The translations under genes and the position numbers were made by a program. The notes beneath the pieces are model-generated. The model saw only the letters and a list, made by a program, of their open reading frames with translations, had not been told where the DNA came from and ran no database searches. From Candidatus Martarchaeota archaeon (GTDB lineage Archaea; Micrarchaeota; Micrarchaeia; Micrarchaeales; Micrarchaeaceae), in NCBI GenBank assembly GCA_023474155.1, contig JAMCYJ010000046.1, positions 1-7,375 of the forward strand: a DNA stretch of 7,375 nt, written 5' to 3'. This document shows, piece after piece, positions 1-6,396 of this stretch; positions within the stretch are counted from its first letter, which is position 1; the number at the start of each line of letters is the position of its first letter.

Positions 1-126
1 CGCCAAGGTTGGGATTTGAACCCAAACTTCCCGAAGGAAACCGGTTGCCTTGTTCGCATCATTAAATCAGCTCTTGATGTTTTGAAAACTCAAGACCGGC
101 GCGTTACCGGACTCCGCCACCTTGGC
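1..126 (-). tRNA. tRNA-Ser (anticodon UGA), with intron
   Basis: Read on the minus strand, the segment folds as a class II (long variable arm) tRNA. The acceptor strands GCCAAGG and CCTTGGC pair fully. The T arm is TTGGG-TTCAAAT-CCCAA. The anticodon stem is CCGGT with ACCGG, and the D stem is GCG with CGC. The variable arm is a TTCC/GGAA stem closed by a TTCG loop. The anticodon TGA lies at 90-92 (complement), so it reads UCA and probably other UCN serine codons. The unpaired discriminator base is G, as expected for serine and unlike the A of leucine tRNAs, the other long-armed class. Spliced length is 84 nt. The gene ends exactly at window position 1, so whether CCA is encoded cannot be seen. 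A divergent protein gene starts 78 nt away on the other strand. Confidence 0.96.
47..88 (-). other. Archaeal tRNA intron (bulge-helix-bulge, position 37/38)
   Basis: The 42 nt between tRNA positions 37 and 38 do not belong to the mature tRNA. Exon bases CTTG (tRNA 32-35) pair with CAAG near the intron's 3' end, giving the 4-bp central helix. It is flanked by 3-nt bulges AGT and GCA, cut as AG|T and GC|A, which is the canonical bulge-helix-bulge substrate of the archaeal splicing endonuclease. Inside the intron, CATCA pairs with TGATG to form a hairpin. Confidence 0.92.
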
Positions 127-147
127 ATTGACGTTTAAATTCAGTGT

Positions 148-157
148 GATTTAAGCT
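148..157. promoter_or_regulatory. Possible shared TATA element between tRNA-Ser and the HerA-like gene
   Basis: The near-palindromic gatttaagct sits about 27 nt upstream of the mature tRNA 5' end on the minus strand (read CTTAAATC). It also lies about 50 nt upstream of the plus-strand ATG at 204. Either direction is plausible by spacing. A second A+T match, tttaaat at 134-140, is too close to the tRNA to be its promoter. This is a weak call from sequence alone. Confidence 0.3.
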
Positions 158-203
158 ATTCCTTGCGCTGCCCAGCGCACATGTTATTTTTACGCGTGGT
201 TGC

Positions 204-2111
204 ATGAACGGACTAAATCAAACAAAAATTATTATTGTTAATAAAATAAAAGAGTTTGCTTTTTATTTTAAGCCAATTTTTGGATCACTATATGTTATGT
301 TGCAGAACGCTTTTAAGCCTATGCCAAAAAATCCCGCCGGGGCTCGGAAATTAATGTTCAGGATAGGAATGGCCAGGCAGGCGCTTCGAAAATCAAGAAG
401 CGTGAATCTCTCGTATTCCGCAAGGCAGTCGATTCCTATCATGGTCTCTGAATTTCGCTGGAGAAACGCGCGCGGGGAGACTATTATCTTTCCCGAATCG
501 GAGTCAAATCCCCACATACTCATTAACGGGATGAGCGGGTTCGGAAAGAGCACGCTCGTAAAGTCAATGCTTGCGGACATTTATGAAAGCGGCAAGGCGG
601 CAATCATATTCGACGCGCACGATGAACACGGAGCCATTGTTAGGGAGCTTGGAGGATCTGCATATAGCATAGACAATCTCGGCTTCAACCTGTTCGAATT
701 GAACGGCCTTACCATAAACGAGAGAATAAACCAGCTGTCGCAGCTGTTCAGGGCCGTTTTCGGGCTCGGGTATATACAGACAATGAAGTTGGGCCAGTGC
801 ATGTGGTACACTTACAGGAAGCTCGGCGCGCAAAGCAGGGAATCGCGTTATACGAGGGCAGTGCCAACGTTCTACAACCTGCTGCAGGAGCTCGACGTAT
901 TCATAGGCAATGCAATGACAACAAGCGAAAAGAACAGCCTTGTGCACCTGAAGGAAAGAATAGAGCTCGTCAACAACAAGGTATTTTCAAGAAGCACTGG
1001 CAGCCTGTCTAATCTGAAGGGGGGAATCAACTCTATTTCGCTCGAATCCCTGAACACGAAAGAGCTGCAGATGATTTACATTTCAGAGCTAATCAAAAGA
1101 CTTTATTCTACAATGCACGAAAACAGCAAGGAAACAGGCCTGCGCCTGTACATCGTCATCGACGAATCCGAGCTGATAATAGAGCTTGCGGACGCATTCA
1201 TCAGAAAGCTGATAACAGAAGGGAGGAAGTACGGAATAGGTCTTATAATCGTAATGCATAGGCTTGCCGACCTAAACAGGCAGATAATATCCAATGTCTC
1301 GACATTCATCAGCTTTTTCATTGCTGAGCCGCAGGACCTTAACTATGTATCAGACCTGTTTTCAGGAACAGATCCCGCTAAAAGGGCAATGATAAAAGAC
1401 AGGCTCGGCAGCATGAAAGTGAACCAGGCTATGGTAATGAGCACAAAGATCAGGTCTGCCACTATCGTTGATGCGAGAAGCATAAAAACAGTTTTGGGGA
1501 ATATAAAAAAATCCAAGGCGGTCAGGGACAGCGCAGGAGCAGGAAACGCAACTAGCAATAACAGCAATGGTAAGGCAGACTGCTGCAAGGCGGAAAATAC
1601 TGCAAAAATTCAGGAGCTTCTGAAAAGCCCTTTAAGAAAAGACGACTTAAAATCAATTTTTACAGACCGCGAGATTAGAAGCATAGACTCGATGCCTAAT
1701 ATCGACAGATTTACAGCAGTGGAGGATAAAAGCAGCAGCAGGGAATGGATTATGCTGCACAGCAACAGCCTGAGCATTGAGCATGAAGTGTGCGTAAAAA
1801 TAATAAGCAGGTACCTGAAATCAAGAGGCATAAGAAACTATGCCTATGGGCGGCATTATGGCCCTGACATCATCGCGCATGCAGGGGAAAATAAAATCGC
1901 AGTCGAGTATGAGACAGGGAGAAAAAACATTCTTAGCACTAAGATAATGATCGAAAAACGGCTCCGGGAGTTCAATTCAGTGGTAGTTGTCGTGAATCAA
2001 AGCGCATTCGAATTCTACAAGAGCGCGCTTGGAAACATGGATAAACGGGTTAAAATATTCTGCATAGGTGATATCAACAGCGCTGCTATTGCGGACGCGA
2101 TTCAGATATAA
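204..2111 (+). CDS. HerA/VirD4-like ATPase fused to a PD-(D/E)XK-like nuclease domain
   Basis: A 635-residue protein. The ATPase core has a Walker A motif GMSGFGKST at 109-117 and a Walker B motif LYIVIDES with D320 and E321. The following GRKYGIG at 340-346 and the NVST stretch near 364 are typical of HerA/DUF87 and conjugative coupling ATPases, which form hexamers that pump or unwind DNA. A Ser/Asn/Ala/Lys-rich linker (about 437-467) leads to a C-terminal domain at about 515-635. There, GPD (D555), a short turn and IAVEYETG (E568, E570) resemble a PD-(D/E)XK nuclease centre, with E526 or E528 as the possible helix acidic residue; the usual catalytic lysine is not obvious. The first 40 residues are mildly hydrophobic but give no clear membrane helix. 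No strong ribosome site precedes the ATG (only GTGGT). No NurA, Mre11 or Rad50 gene is adjacent, so the classical end-resection operon is absent. A role in DNA transfer, defence or repair is inference. Confidence 0.85.
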   Translation: MNGLNQTKIIIVNKIKEFAFYFKPIFGSLYVMLQNAFKPMPKNPAGARKLMFRIGMARQALRKSRSVNLSYSARQSIPIMVSEFRWRNARGETIIFPESESNPHILINGMSGFGKSTLVKSMLADIYESGKAAIIFDAHDEHGAIVRELGGSAYSIDNLGFNLFELNGLTINERINQLSQLFRAVFGLGYIQTMKLGQCMWYTYRKLGAQSRESRYTRAVPTFYNLLQELDVFIGNAMTTSEKNSLVHLKERIELVNNKVFSRSTGSLSNLKGGINSISLESLNTKELQMIYISELIKRLYSTMHENSKETGLRLYIVIDESELIIELADAFIRKLITEGRKYGIGLIIVMHRLADLNRQIISNVSTFISFFIAEPQDLNYVSDLFSGTDPAKRAMIKDRLGSMKVNQAMVMSTKIRSATIVDARSIKTVLGNIKKSKAVRDSAGAGNATSNNSNGKADCCKAENTAKIQELLKSPLRKDDLKSIFTDREIRSIDSMPNIDRFTAVEDKSSSREWIMLHSNSLSIEHEVCVKIISRYLKSRGIRNYAYGRHYGPDIIAHAGENKIAVEYETGRKNILSTKIMIEKRLREFNSVVVVVNQSAFEFYKSALGNMDKRVKIFCIGDINSAAIADAIQI

Positions 2112-2145
2112 AAACCAACTGCGAATGCAAAACAATTTTAGGGGA

Positions 2146-2400
2146 TTACAGGCATCCCGCCCCCATGTTGTTCAGTTTCTTTTTGTTTTTTAACTGGTTA
2201 TTTGCCTTATTTGATTTTTTGGCGTTTGCAGCCGTATTTTGGGATGGGGCTTTGGCCGCATGGCTTGTTACGCCTGTTTTTGCGCAACCTGATGCAAGGC
2301 CTATAAAGCTTGCTAATGCAATTACTCCTATTACTGTTTCAGTAACCCTCAGAAATTTTTTATACGCCATATTTTTTGAATCTTGTTTTGTCTTGTCCAT
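2146..2400 (-). CDS. Small lipoprotein-like exported protein, unknown function
   Basis: An 84-residue protein with no family that I recognise. A basic N-terminus (about 1-18) is followed by a hydrophobic stretch at 22-38 ending in GLASGC, which resembles a lipobox with Cys39 as the lipidation site. After it comes a low-complexity tail rich in Lys, Asn, Ala and Ser (about 40-78) and a terminal MGAGCL containing a second cysteine. This looks like a surface-anchored, unstructured, positively charged peptide. The first ATG is preferred because a good TATA box (about 2441-2452) lies roughly 45 nt upstream and ggtaga just before the ATG could be a weak ribosome site. An inner ATG at codon 11 would leave a typical signal sequence and cannot be excluded. 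It converges on the HerA-like gene with a 34-nt gap. The opposite strand is also open here, so coding potential should be treated with some caution. Confidence 0.55.
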   Translation of the reverse strand: MDKTKQDSKNMAYKKFLRVTETVIGVIALASFIGLASGCAKTGVTSHAAKAPSQNTAANAKKSNKANNQLKNKKKLNNMGAGCL

Positions 2401-2440
2401 GATCTCTACCGCTATCTATATTGTTTATTACACAACGCCG

Positions 2441-2454
2441 ATATATAAATATTG
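2441..2454. promoter_or_regulatory. TATA block usable in both directions
   Basis: atatataaatattg reads as a TATA box on both strands. Leftward (aatatttatatat) it predicts a start near 2420, leaving a leader of about 20 nt for the small lipoprotein gene. Rightward it predicts a start near 2470, just before the hairpin-rich segment. Confidence 0.5.
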
Positions 2455-2470
2455 TGTTTTATTCTCATCT

Positions 2471-2552
2471 TGTAAACGCCCGGCCTTGGGCCGGAATGCC
2501 TTACCGCCATGGCACTGGTGCGAACACTGTCCTGGTTGCCCATGGATTTTTT
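2471..2552 (+). ncRNA. Candidate structured non-coding RNA
   Basis: This non-coding segment is clearly richer in G+C than the A+T-rich sequence on both sides, a known mark of RNA genes in A+T-rich archaea. It contains a 6-bp hairpin CCGGCC-TTG-GGCCGG (2480-2494). A second hairpin follows, in which CCATGGCA (2507-2514) pairs with TGCCCATGG (2537-2545) over 8 bp with one bulged C; its top has GTG-CGAA-CAC. The second hairpin runs directly into ATTTTTTC, which would serve as a terminator, and a TATA box lies about 25 nt before the predicted start. I see no C/D boxes, no convincing H/ACA layout and no tRNA, SRP or RNase P match. It could instead be a 5' leader of the membrane protein gene at 2598, or be read from the other strand. 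Confidence 0.4.
2540..2552 (+). terminator. T-run after hairpin
   Basis: The descending arm of the 2507-2545 hairpin is followed at once by six T residues (2547-2552), which would end a rightward transcript. Confidence 0.35.
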
Positions 2553-2560
2553 CAGAAGCT

Positions 2561-2571
2561 CTAAAATAACA
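2561..2571 (+). promoter_or_regulatory. TATA-like box of the DUF998 gene
   Basis: ctaaaataaca is centred about 30 nt before the ATG at 2598, so transcription would start at or just before the start codon. That fits a leaderless mRNA, and no ribosome site is visible. Confidence 0.35.
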
Positions 2572-2597
2572 AATGCCTAAGATACTCTATAGATTTT

Positions 2598-3206
2598 ATG
2601 GGTCGGCATAAAAATAATGTAGGTACCGCTAACTGTAGGGATAGAAAGATTTTATTGCTATTTGGAATTTTCGCCATCATCTCTGCTTTTGCCTGGATTT
2701 CGGGCGCAATGGCTATCAATCCTGGCTTTAATTTTTTTAAGGGCGCACTCAGTCAATTGGGATCCAATGGCGCAGATAGCCCGTGGGTTTACAATACAGG
2801 ATTGGTATTCACTGCGATTCTTCTATTTATCTTTGCAATAGGTTTATTGGCATGCTCAAAAAACAAGATAGAGGAAGCGGGAAGTTCATTTTTAATGGTT
2901 GCCGCAATTTTTCTTGCGCTTGTCGGAATCTTCCACGGAGGAACGTACCCTCATGATTTTGTCTCTGTTTATTTTTTTATTCAGTCGGGATTAGCAATAA
3001 TAACAATAGGAATTGGACTGCTATTAGAGAACAAAAAACAAGGAATTATTATACTGTTTCTTGCGATTACTGCAATTACAACTGCTGAAATAATAAAAAA
3101 TTTTGTTTCTACAGCAGTGCTTGAAACATTCGGAACAGCTGCAATAAGCCTATTTGCAGTATTGACGGCGTTATTTTTCAATGGCAGGAAAAATAAACGA
3201 AAATAA
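2598..3206 (+). CDS. DUF998 family membrane protein
   Basis: A 202-residue integral membrane protein with six predicted helices at about 18-40, 65-86, 95-113, 121-142, 148-165 and 175-194. After the first helix comes the family-like stretch NPGFNFFKGALSQLG followed by a VYNTGL segment, and between helices 3 and 4 there is GIFHGG with a nearby PHD. Both resemble the conserved loops of DUF998 (PF06197), a family with no established biochemical role. The length is normal for the family. A short basic N-terminus and the RKNKRK C-terminus suggest both ends are cytoplasmic. The gene is A+T-rich, with many ATT, TTT and AAT codons compared with aspS. It converges on the sua5-like gene, with 24 bp between the stops. 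Confidence 0.8.
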   Translation: MGRHKNNVGTANCRDRKILLLFGIFAIISAFAWISGAMAINPGFNFFKGALSQLGSNGADSPWVYNTGLVFTAILLFIFAIGLLACSKNKIEEAGSSFLMVAAIFLALVGIFHGGTYPHDFVSVYFFIQSGLAIITIGIGLLLENKKQGIIILFLAITAITTAEIIKNFVSTAVLETFGTAAISLFAVLTALFFNGRKNKRK

Positions 3207-3230
3207 AATAATAAAGTCTGCAAGTTTTAT

Positions 3231-3899
3231 TTATCCTTTCTTATTGAGAATATGAAGTAATTGTTCTTCGCTTACGCATCCCTCGCGCAGGACAGAAATT
3301 GTTGTATCCTGTCCTTTGCCTATTATTGTAATTAGCGTTGAAGGTTTGTTTTTGTGTTGTTTTTGCGCATAGGAAATTACTTTTACTACAATATCCGGTT
3401 GGCATTTTTCCTTTGCAAATCTCGCAATTAAATCTTCTGCAGTTGTAAAAGATTTCTCCCCAGATATATTCGCTGATGTCGCTGTTATTGGCTCGTCTAT
3501 CAATTTAAGGAGAATGTTCAAAAATTTATCATCAGGGATGCGAAGCATTATTGTATCTTTGCCGGAAGTTAGCACGTCTGATATTTTTTTACGCTTTACA
3601 AATAGGATACTAATAGGGCCTGGCCAGACTTTTTCAACAATTTCCATTTCACTCTTGCTAATTTTTGCAATTGACTTTGCCATATCTACAGAATTTACTA
3701 AAACAGGTATCGCCTTTCTTTCATCTCTTTGTTTTATTTCAAATATCTTTTTTATACTTGTATCAGACTTTATAGAAGTTGCAAGTCCGTATACAGTATC
3801 AGTAGGAATAGCTATTACCTTACCTTGCTTAATCGCCCCCGCCATATACTCTAAGCCAGCCTTGCTTGGAGCGTCAAGATCAATTGTTATTTCTTCCAT
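3231..3899 (-). CDS. sua5: Threonylcarbamoyl-AMP synthase (YrdC/Sua5 family, single domain)
   Basis: This 222-residue enzyme makes L-threonylcarbamoyl-AMP from threonine, bicarbonate and ATP, the first step of t6A37 formation in tRNAs that read ANN codons; KEOPS then transfers the group. Visible motifs are PTDTVYGLA (32-40), the K-x-R element KQR (56-58), WPGP (92-95), LRIPDD (R120), TSANISG (141-147), PSTLI (186-190) and LREG (204-207). Only the YrdC domain is present; the extra C-terminal domain of full Sua5 proteins (about 340 residues) is missing. I chose the ATG at 3899 because aggtg at 3904-3908 is a good ribosome site 6 nt ahead of it. An in-frame GTG at 3908, three codons earlier, overlaps that site and is less likely. 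It lies 30 nt downstream of the DHH gene on the same strand, and an A+T-rich stretch over the end of that gene (about 3925-3940) might give it its own promoter. Confidence 0.93.
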   Translation of the reverse strand: MEEITIDLDAPSKAGLEYMAGAIKQGKVIAIPTDTVYGLATSIKSDTSIKKIFEIKQRDERKAIPVLVNSVDMAKSIAKISKSEMEIVEKVWPGPISILFVKRKKISDVLTSGKDTIMLRIPDDKFLNILLKLIDEPITATSANISGEKSFTTAEDLIARFAKEKCQPDIVVKVISYAQKQHKNKPSTLITIIGKGQDTTISVLREGCVSEEQLLHILNKKG

Positions 3900-3929
3900 T
3901 GCGTGCACCTGCCTACCGCAACAGCGAAA

Positions 3930-5027
3930 TTAATAAATTTTTTTAGCGGCATTTTCAAGCGCCTTTATTGCATTTTCTCTTTCTACTTTTTTGGTTATGT
4001 TTATTTTTTGGTATTCGAATGCCGCTGCGAACGGATGGCCGCCGCCATGAAAATACTTTGCAAATGAGGCACATTCAGTGTTCCTTCCTCTTAGGTGGAA
4101 TGTGCTTGTAGAGGAATTGTAAAAAATTGAGACGTCGGCACCGGTATGGTCTAAAAGAAAATATCCTGCGAAAGACGATTGAAGGTTTTTGCTGAAGCTG
4201 ACTGCGAATTTTTTGTTTTTAACAATGAACTCGGCCATGTTTTTGCGCAAAAGAATAGTATTCATTTTTGCGTCTTTCAGATAGTTTTCGTATAATTTAT
4301 TTATAAAGCCATTCTCCAGCTTGTAATCTGAAACATAACCGACGAGCTCCCTTAAATTTTCTGCTGTATTTTTTTGAAAGCATATCTGGGAAATCACATA
4401 TCCCATTTTCTGTATTATTTTTTCGGTTATGCCTTTTGCCTGCTTGTGCAAATCGCCAAGCATTACCATATGCACCAACTTCTCCGCCTTCTTTGTCTTT
4501 TTGCCAAGCAAAGTGTAGACTATGTTCGTTGCGCAGTTTATCTCGTTCTCATTGCAAACGAGAAAATCTAAAGTTTTTGCTATTTTCCTTACCGAGCCTA
4601 TGTCCCATTCGTGGTGGTCAAGCCATATCACGATATTGTTGTTCCTCTTGAAATTCCTCAGCATACTCAAGATGCCTGACAGGGAATCTTTATTAATGCC
4701 TATGTCGCTTATTATTATCGCGCTGTTATTGAGCATTTTGGTCTTTTCCACCAGGTCGGCTATTTCCTGCTTTCTGTAATCAGTAAAAAACATTGCATTA
4801 ATGTTCTTCCTGTAGTTGCTTTCCACAATGCTTGCGCTTCCGATGCCGTCGAAGTCCTTCATATGGGTGATGCAGTTTATCTTTTTATTTTCAAGCAGGC
4901 TATGGAACTTTGGAAACAGATTCAGCGCTTTCAACTTCTCGGGCCTTATTTTCATTATCTTGTTCCTGCGGCTGGAAAAAAGGTTATCTGCTATATATAT
5001 TAATTTATTTCTGCCTAATTTTGCCAT
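3930..5027 (-). CDS. DHH/DHHA1 family phosphoesterase
   Basis: A 365-residue member of the DHH superfamily, which are Mn-dependent phosphodiesterases or exonucleases (RecJ, NrnA and relatives). Motif I is THMKDFDG (H55, D58, D60), with one residue more than usual between the His and the first Asp. Motif II is ISDIG (D108), motif III is LDHH (D137, H138, H139), and a later Asp is in MLGDLH (D192). The C-terminal DHHA1 substrate-binding domain shows FHGGGHPFAAAF (327-337, H331). Short RNA or DNA ends, or small phosphate esters, are likely substrates, but the exact one cannot be told from sequence. The coordinates give the longest reading, whose ATG is 21 nt after aspS. An ATG at 4955 (codon 25, 341-residue product) is a serious alternative, because a strong TATA sequence lies inside the first 24 codons and those residues are basic and look non-conserved. 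Confidence 0.88.
   Translation of the reverse strand: MAKLGRNKLIYIADNLFSSRRNKIMKIRPEKLKALNLFPKFHSLLENKKINCITHMKDFDGIGSASIVESNYRKNINAMFFTDYRKQEIADLVEKTKMLNNSAIIISDIGINKDSLSGILSMLRNFKRNNNIVIWLDHHEWDIGSVRKIAKTLDFLVCNENEINCATNIVYTLLGKKTKKAEKLVHMVMLGDLHKQAKGITEKIIQKMGYVISQICFQKNTAENLRELVGYVSDYKLENGFINKLYENYLKDAKMNTILLRKNMAEFIVKNKKFAVSFSKNLQSSFAGYFLLDHTGADVSIFYNSSTSTFHLRGRNTECASFAKYFHGGGHPFAAAFEYQKINITKKVERENAIKALENAAKKIY
4989..5004 (-). promoter_or_regulatory. TATA-like box within the 5' end of the DHH gene
   Basis: Read on the minus strand, this is attaatatatatagca. It is centred about 40 nt before the ATG at 4955, so a transcript would begin near 4970 with a leader of about 15 nt. If it is used, the DHH protein starts at 4955 and is not purely co-transcribed with aspS. 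Confidence 0.4.
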
Positions 5028-5048
5028 TCAAATCATGCCTATTATGTA

Positions 5049-6338
5049 TTAGGGTTTCAGCCTTTTCCGATCCCTTGGGAAGAGAGATGCCTCCCTTATA
5101 TTCTTTTGCCCTGTCAGTTTCATGGTCAGCCTCTCGAGCCCTATGCTCCATCCTGCATGAGGCGGCGCCCCGCATCCCATTGCATTTGTATAGAATTCAA
5201 ATTTCTTCGGATCCATGCCTCTCTCTCTGAGAACCTCTGCCAGCAACTCCTTTTCATGGATTCTCTGCGCCCCGCTCGAAATCTCAAGCCCCTTGTATAT
5301 AAAATCAAACCCGTTGCAGAGCCTCGGGTCGTCTTTGTGGGGCATGGAATAGAACGCCCTTAGCGCCGTAGGAAAATCCTTTATTATCACCGCATCCCCT
5401 AATACGTTCGATATTTCTGCCTCTGCCTCCCTGTTGAAGTCGTCCCCGAACTCTATTTTTGTTCCTGATTCCTTCAATTTTTCAATCGCGGTCGAATACG
5501 TGACCGTGCTTATGCTCGGTATCCGCAGGTCGATGCCGAGAATCTCGAGAGACCTTTGGTTTCTCTGCTTCACATTGTTAAGTATGTCAATGAAGACCTC
5601 TGACAGAACCTGTATTGCATCGTTGTGGTCGCTGAACCCCATTTCAATGTCCATCTGCGTTATCTCTGTTAGATGGTAACTTGTGTTTGACTTCTCCGCC
5701 CTGAAAACAGGAGAAACTGCGAAAACCTTATCAATGCCTCCGATTACCGCGAGCTGCTTATAGAGCTGCGGGGACTGCGCGAGGTACGCCTTCTTATCAA
5801 AATAGTTTATGCTGAAAAGGTTCGCTCCTCCTTCTGTCGCCTCCTCTACTATGCAGGGCGTGCGTATCTCCTGGAAGCCCTTTAAAGAGAGGGAGTTCCT
5901 GAAAGAATCAAGTACCACGGACTGTATATCGAATATGGCGGTTGTCTCGATCCTGCGCAGGTCGATGTACCTAAAGTCAAGCCTCACATCCTGGTCTGCA
6001 TCGACCTTTCCTGTCACCTCAAACGGTATCAATGAAGCAATAGGGTTCAAGTCTTTTATCTCTATGACCTGTATCTCGAACCCGTTTCTCGCCTCCTTAT
6101 TTATTTTTAGCAGCCCCTTCAGCTGGACAACGCTTTCCTTTGGCAAATTCATCGCATCGATAACTGGCTTGTCTGTCGTCCCGGTCTTGCCTATCGCCTG
6201 CACAAGGCCTGTCTTGTCCCTGAGGATAAGAAACGTAATTTTTCCCAATGCCCTTACTTCGTGGACCCAGCCTGCAAGCACAACCTCCTTTCCGTCAAGG
6301 GATTCGTTCAGGTCTTTTATAAAATAATTTCTTAGCAT
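5049..6338 (-). CDS. aspS: Aspartyl-tRNA synthetase, probably non-discriminating (Asp/Asn)
   Basis: A 429-residue class IIb synthetase of the archaeal type, charging tRNA-Asp and perhaps tRNA-Asn with aspartate. The N-terminal OB fold binds the anticodon (about 17-98). The catalytic domain shows QSPQLYKQ (188-195), motif 2 VFRAE (211-215) and motif 3 GLERL (400-404), and ends in the family's FPRDRKRLKP. An in-frame ATG at 6380 would add 14 residues (MPHRVIIVFCRADN) unlike any AspRS. The ATG at 6338 matches the family's MLRTHY-like start, gives the usual length, and lies downstream of the start site predicted from the TATA box at 6397-6408. His26 in GWVHEV replaces the Trp of discriminating archaeal enzymes, which suggests relaxed tRNA specificity. 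The neighbouring alba and sua5-like genes place it in an information-processing cluster. Confidence 0.97.
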   Translation of the reverse strand: MLRNYFIKDLNESLDGKEVVLAGWVHEVRALGKITFLILRDKTGLVQAIGKTGTTDKPVIDAMNLPKESVVQLKGLLKINKEARNGFEIQVIEIKDLNPIASLIPFEVTGKVDADQDVRLDFRYIDLRRIETTAIFDIQSVVLDSFRNSLSLKGFQEIRTPCIVEEATEGGANLFSINYFDKKAYLAQSPQLYKQLAVIGGIDKVFAVSPVFRAEKSNTSYHLTEITQMDIEMGFSDHNDAIQVLSEVFIDILNNVKQRNQRSLEILGIDLRIPSISTVTYSTAIEKLKESGTKIEFGDDFNREAEAEISNVLGDAVIIKDFPTALRAFYSMPHKDDPRLCNGFDFIYKGLEISSGAQRIHEKELLAEVLRERGMDPKKFEFYTNAMGCGAPPHAGWSIGLERLTMKLTGQKNIREASLFPRDRKRLKP

Positions 6339-6396
6339 ATTATCTGCACGGCAAAACACAATTATGACGCGATGCGGCATCCTGTAAAATCAAAAA

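Noticed and set aside
564..1057. Open frames on both strands inside the HerA-like gene
   Set aside because: They overlap the Walker A to Walker B part of the ATPase and have no recognisable domain.
2488..2541. tRNA-like fold (GGGC...GCCC) in the candidate RNA
   Set aside because: The ends pair over 4 bp only, and there is no D arm, anticodon arm or standard T loop.
2165..2569. Plus-strand open frame of 134 codons with a very hydrophobic, signal-peptide-like start
   Set aside because: It is antisense to the lysine-rich lipoprotein-like gene; Lys codons read backwards give Phe and Leu, which explains the hydrophobic look. It also runs through the promoter block and candidate RNA.
5106..6327. 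Several plus-strand open frames across aspS
   Set aside because: They are antisense to a clearly conserved synthetase and have no family features.
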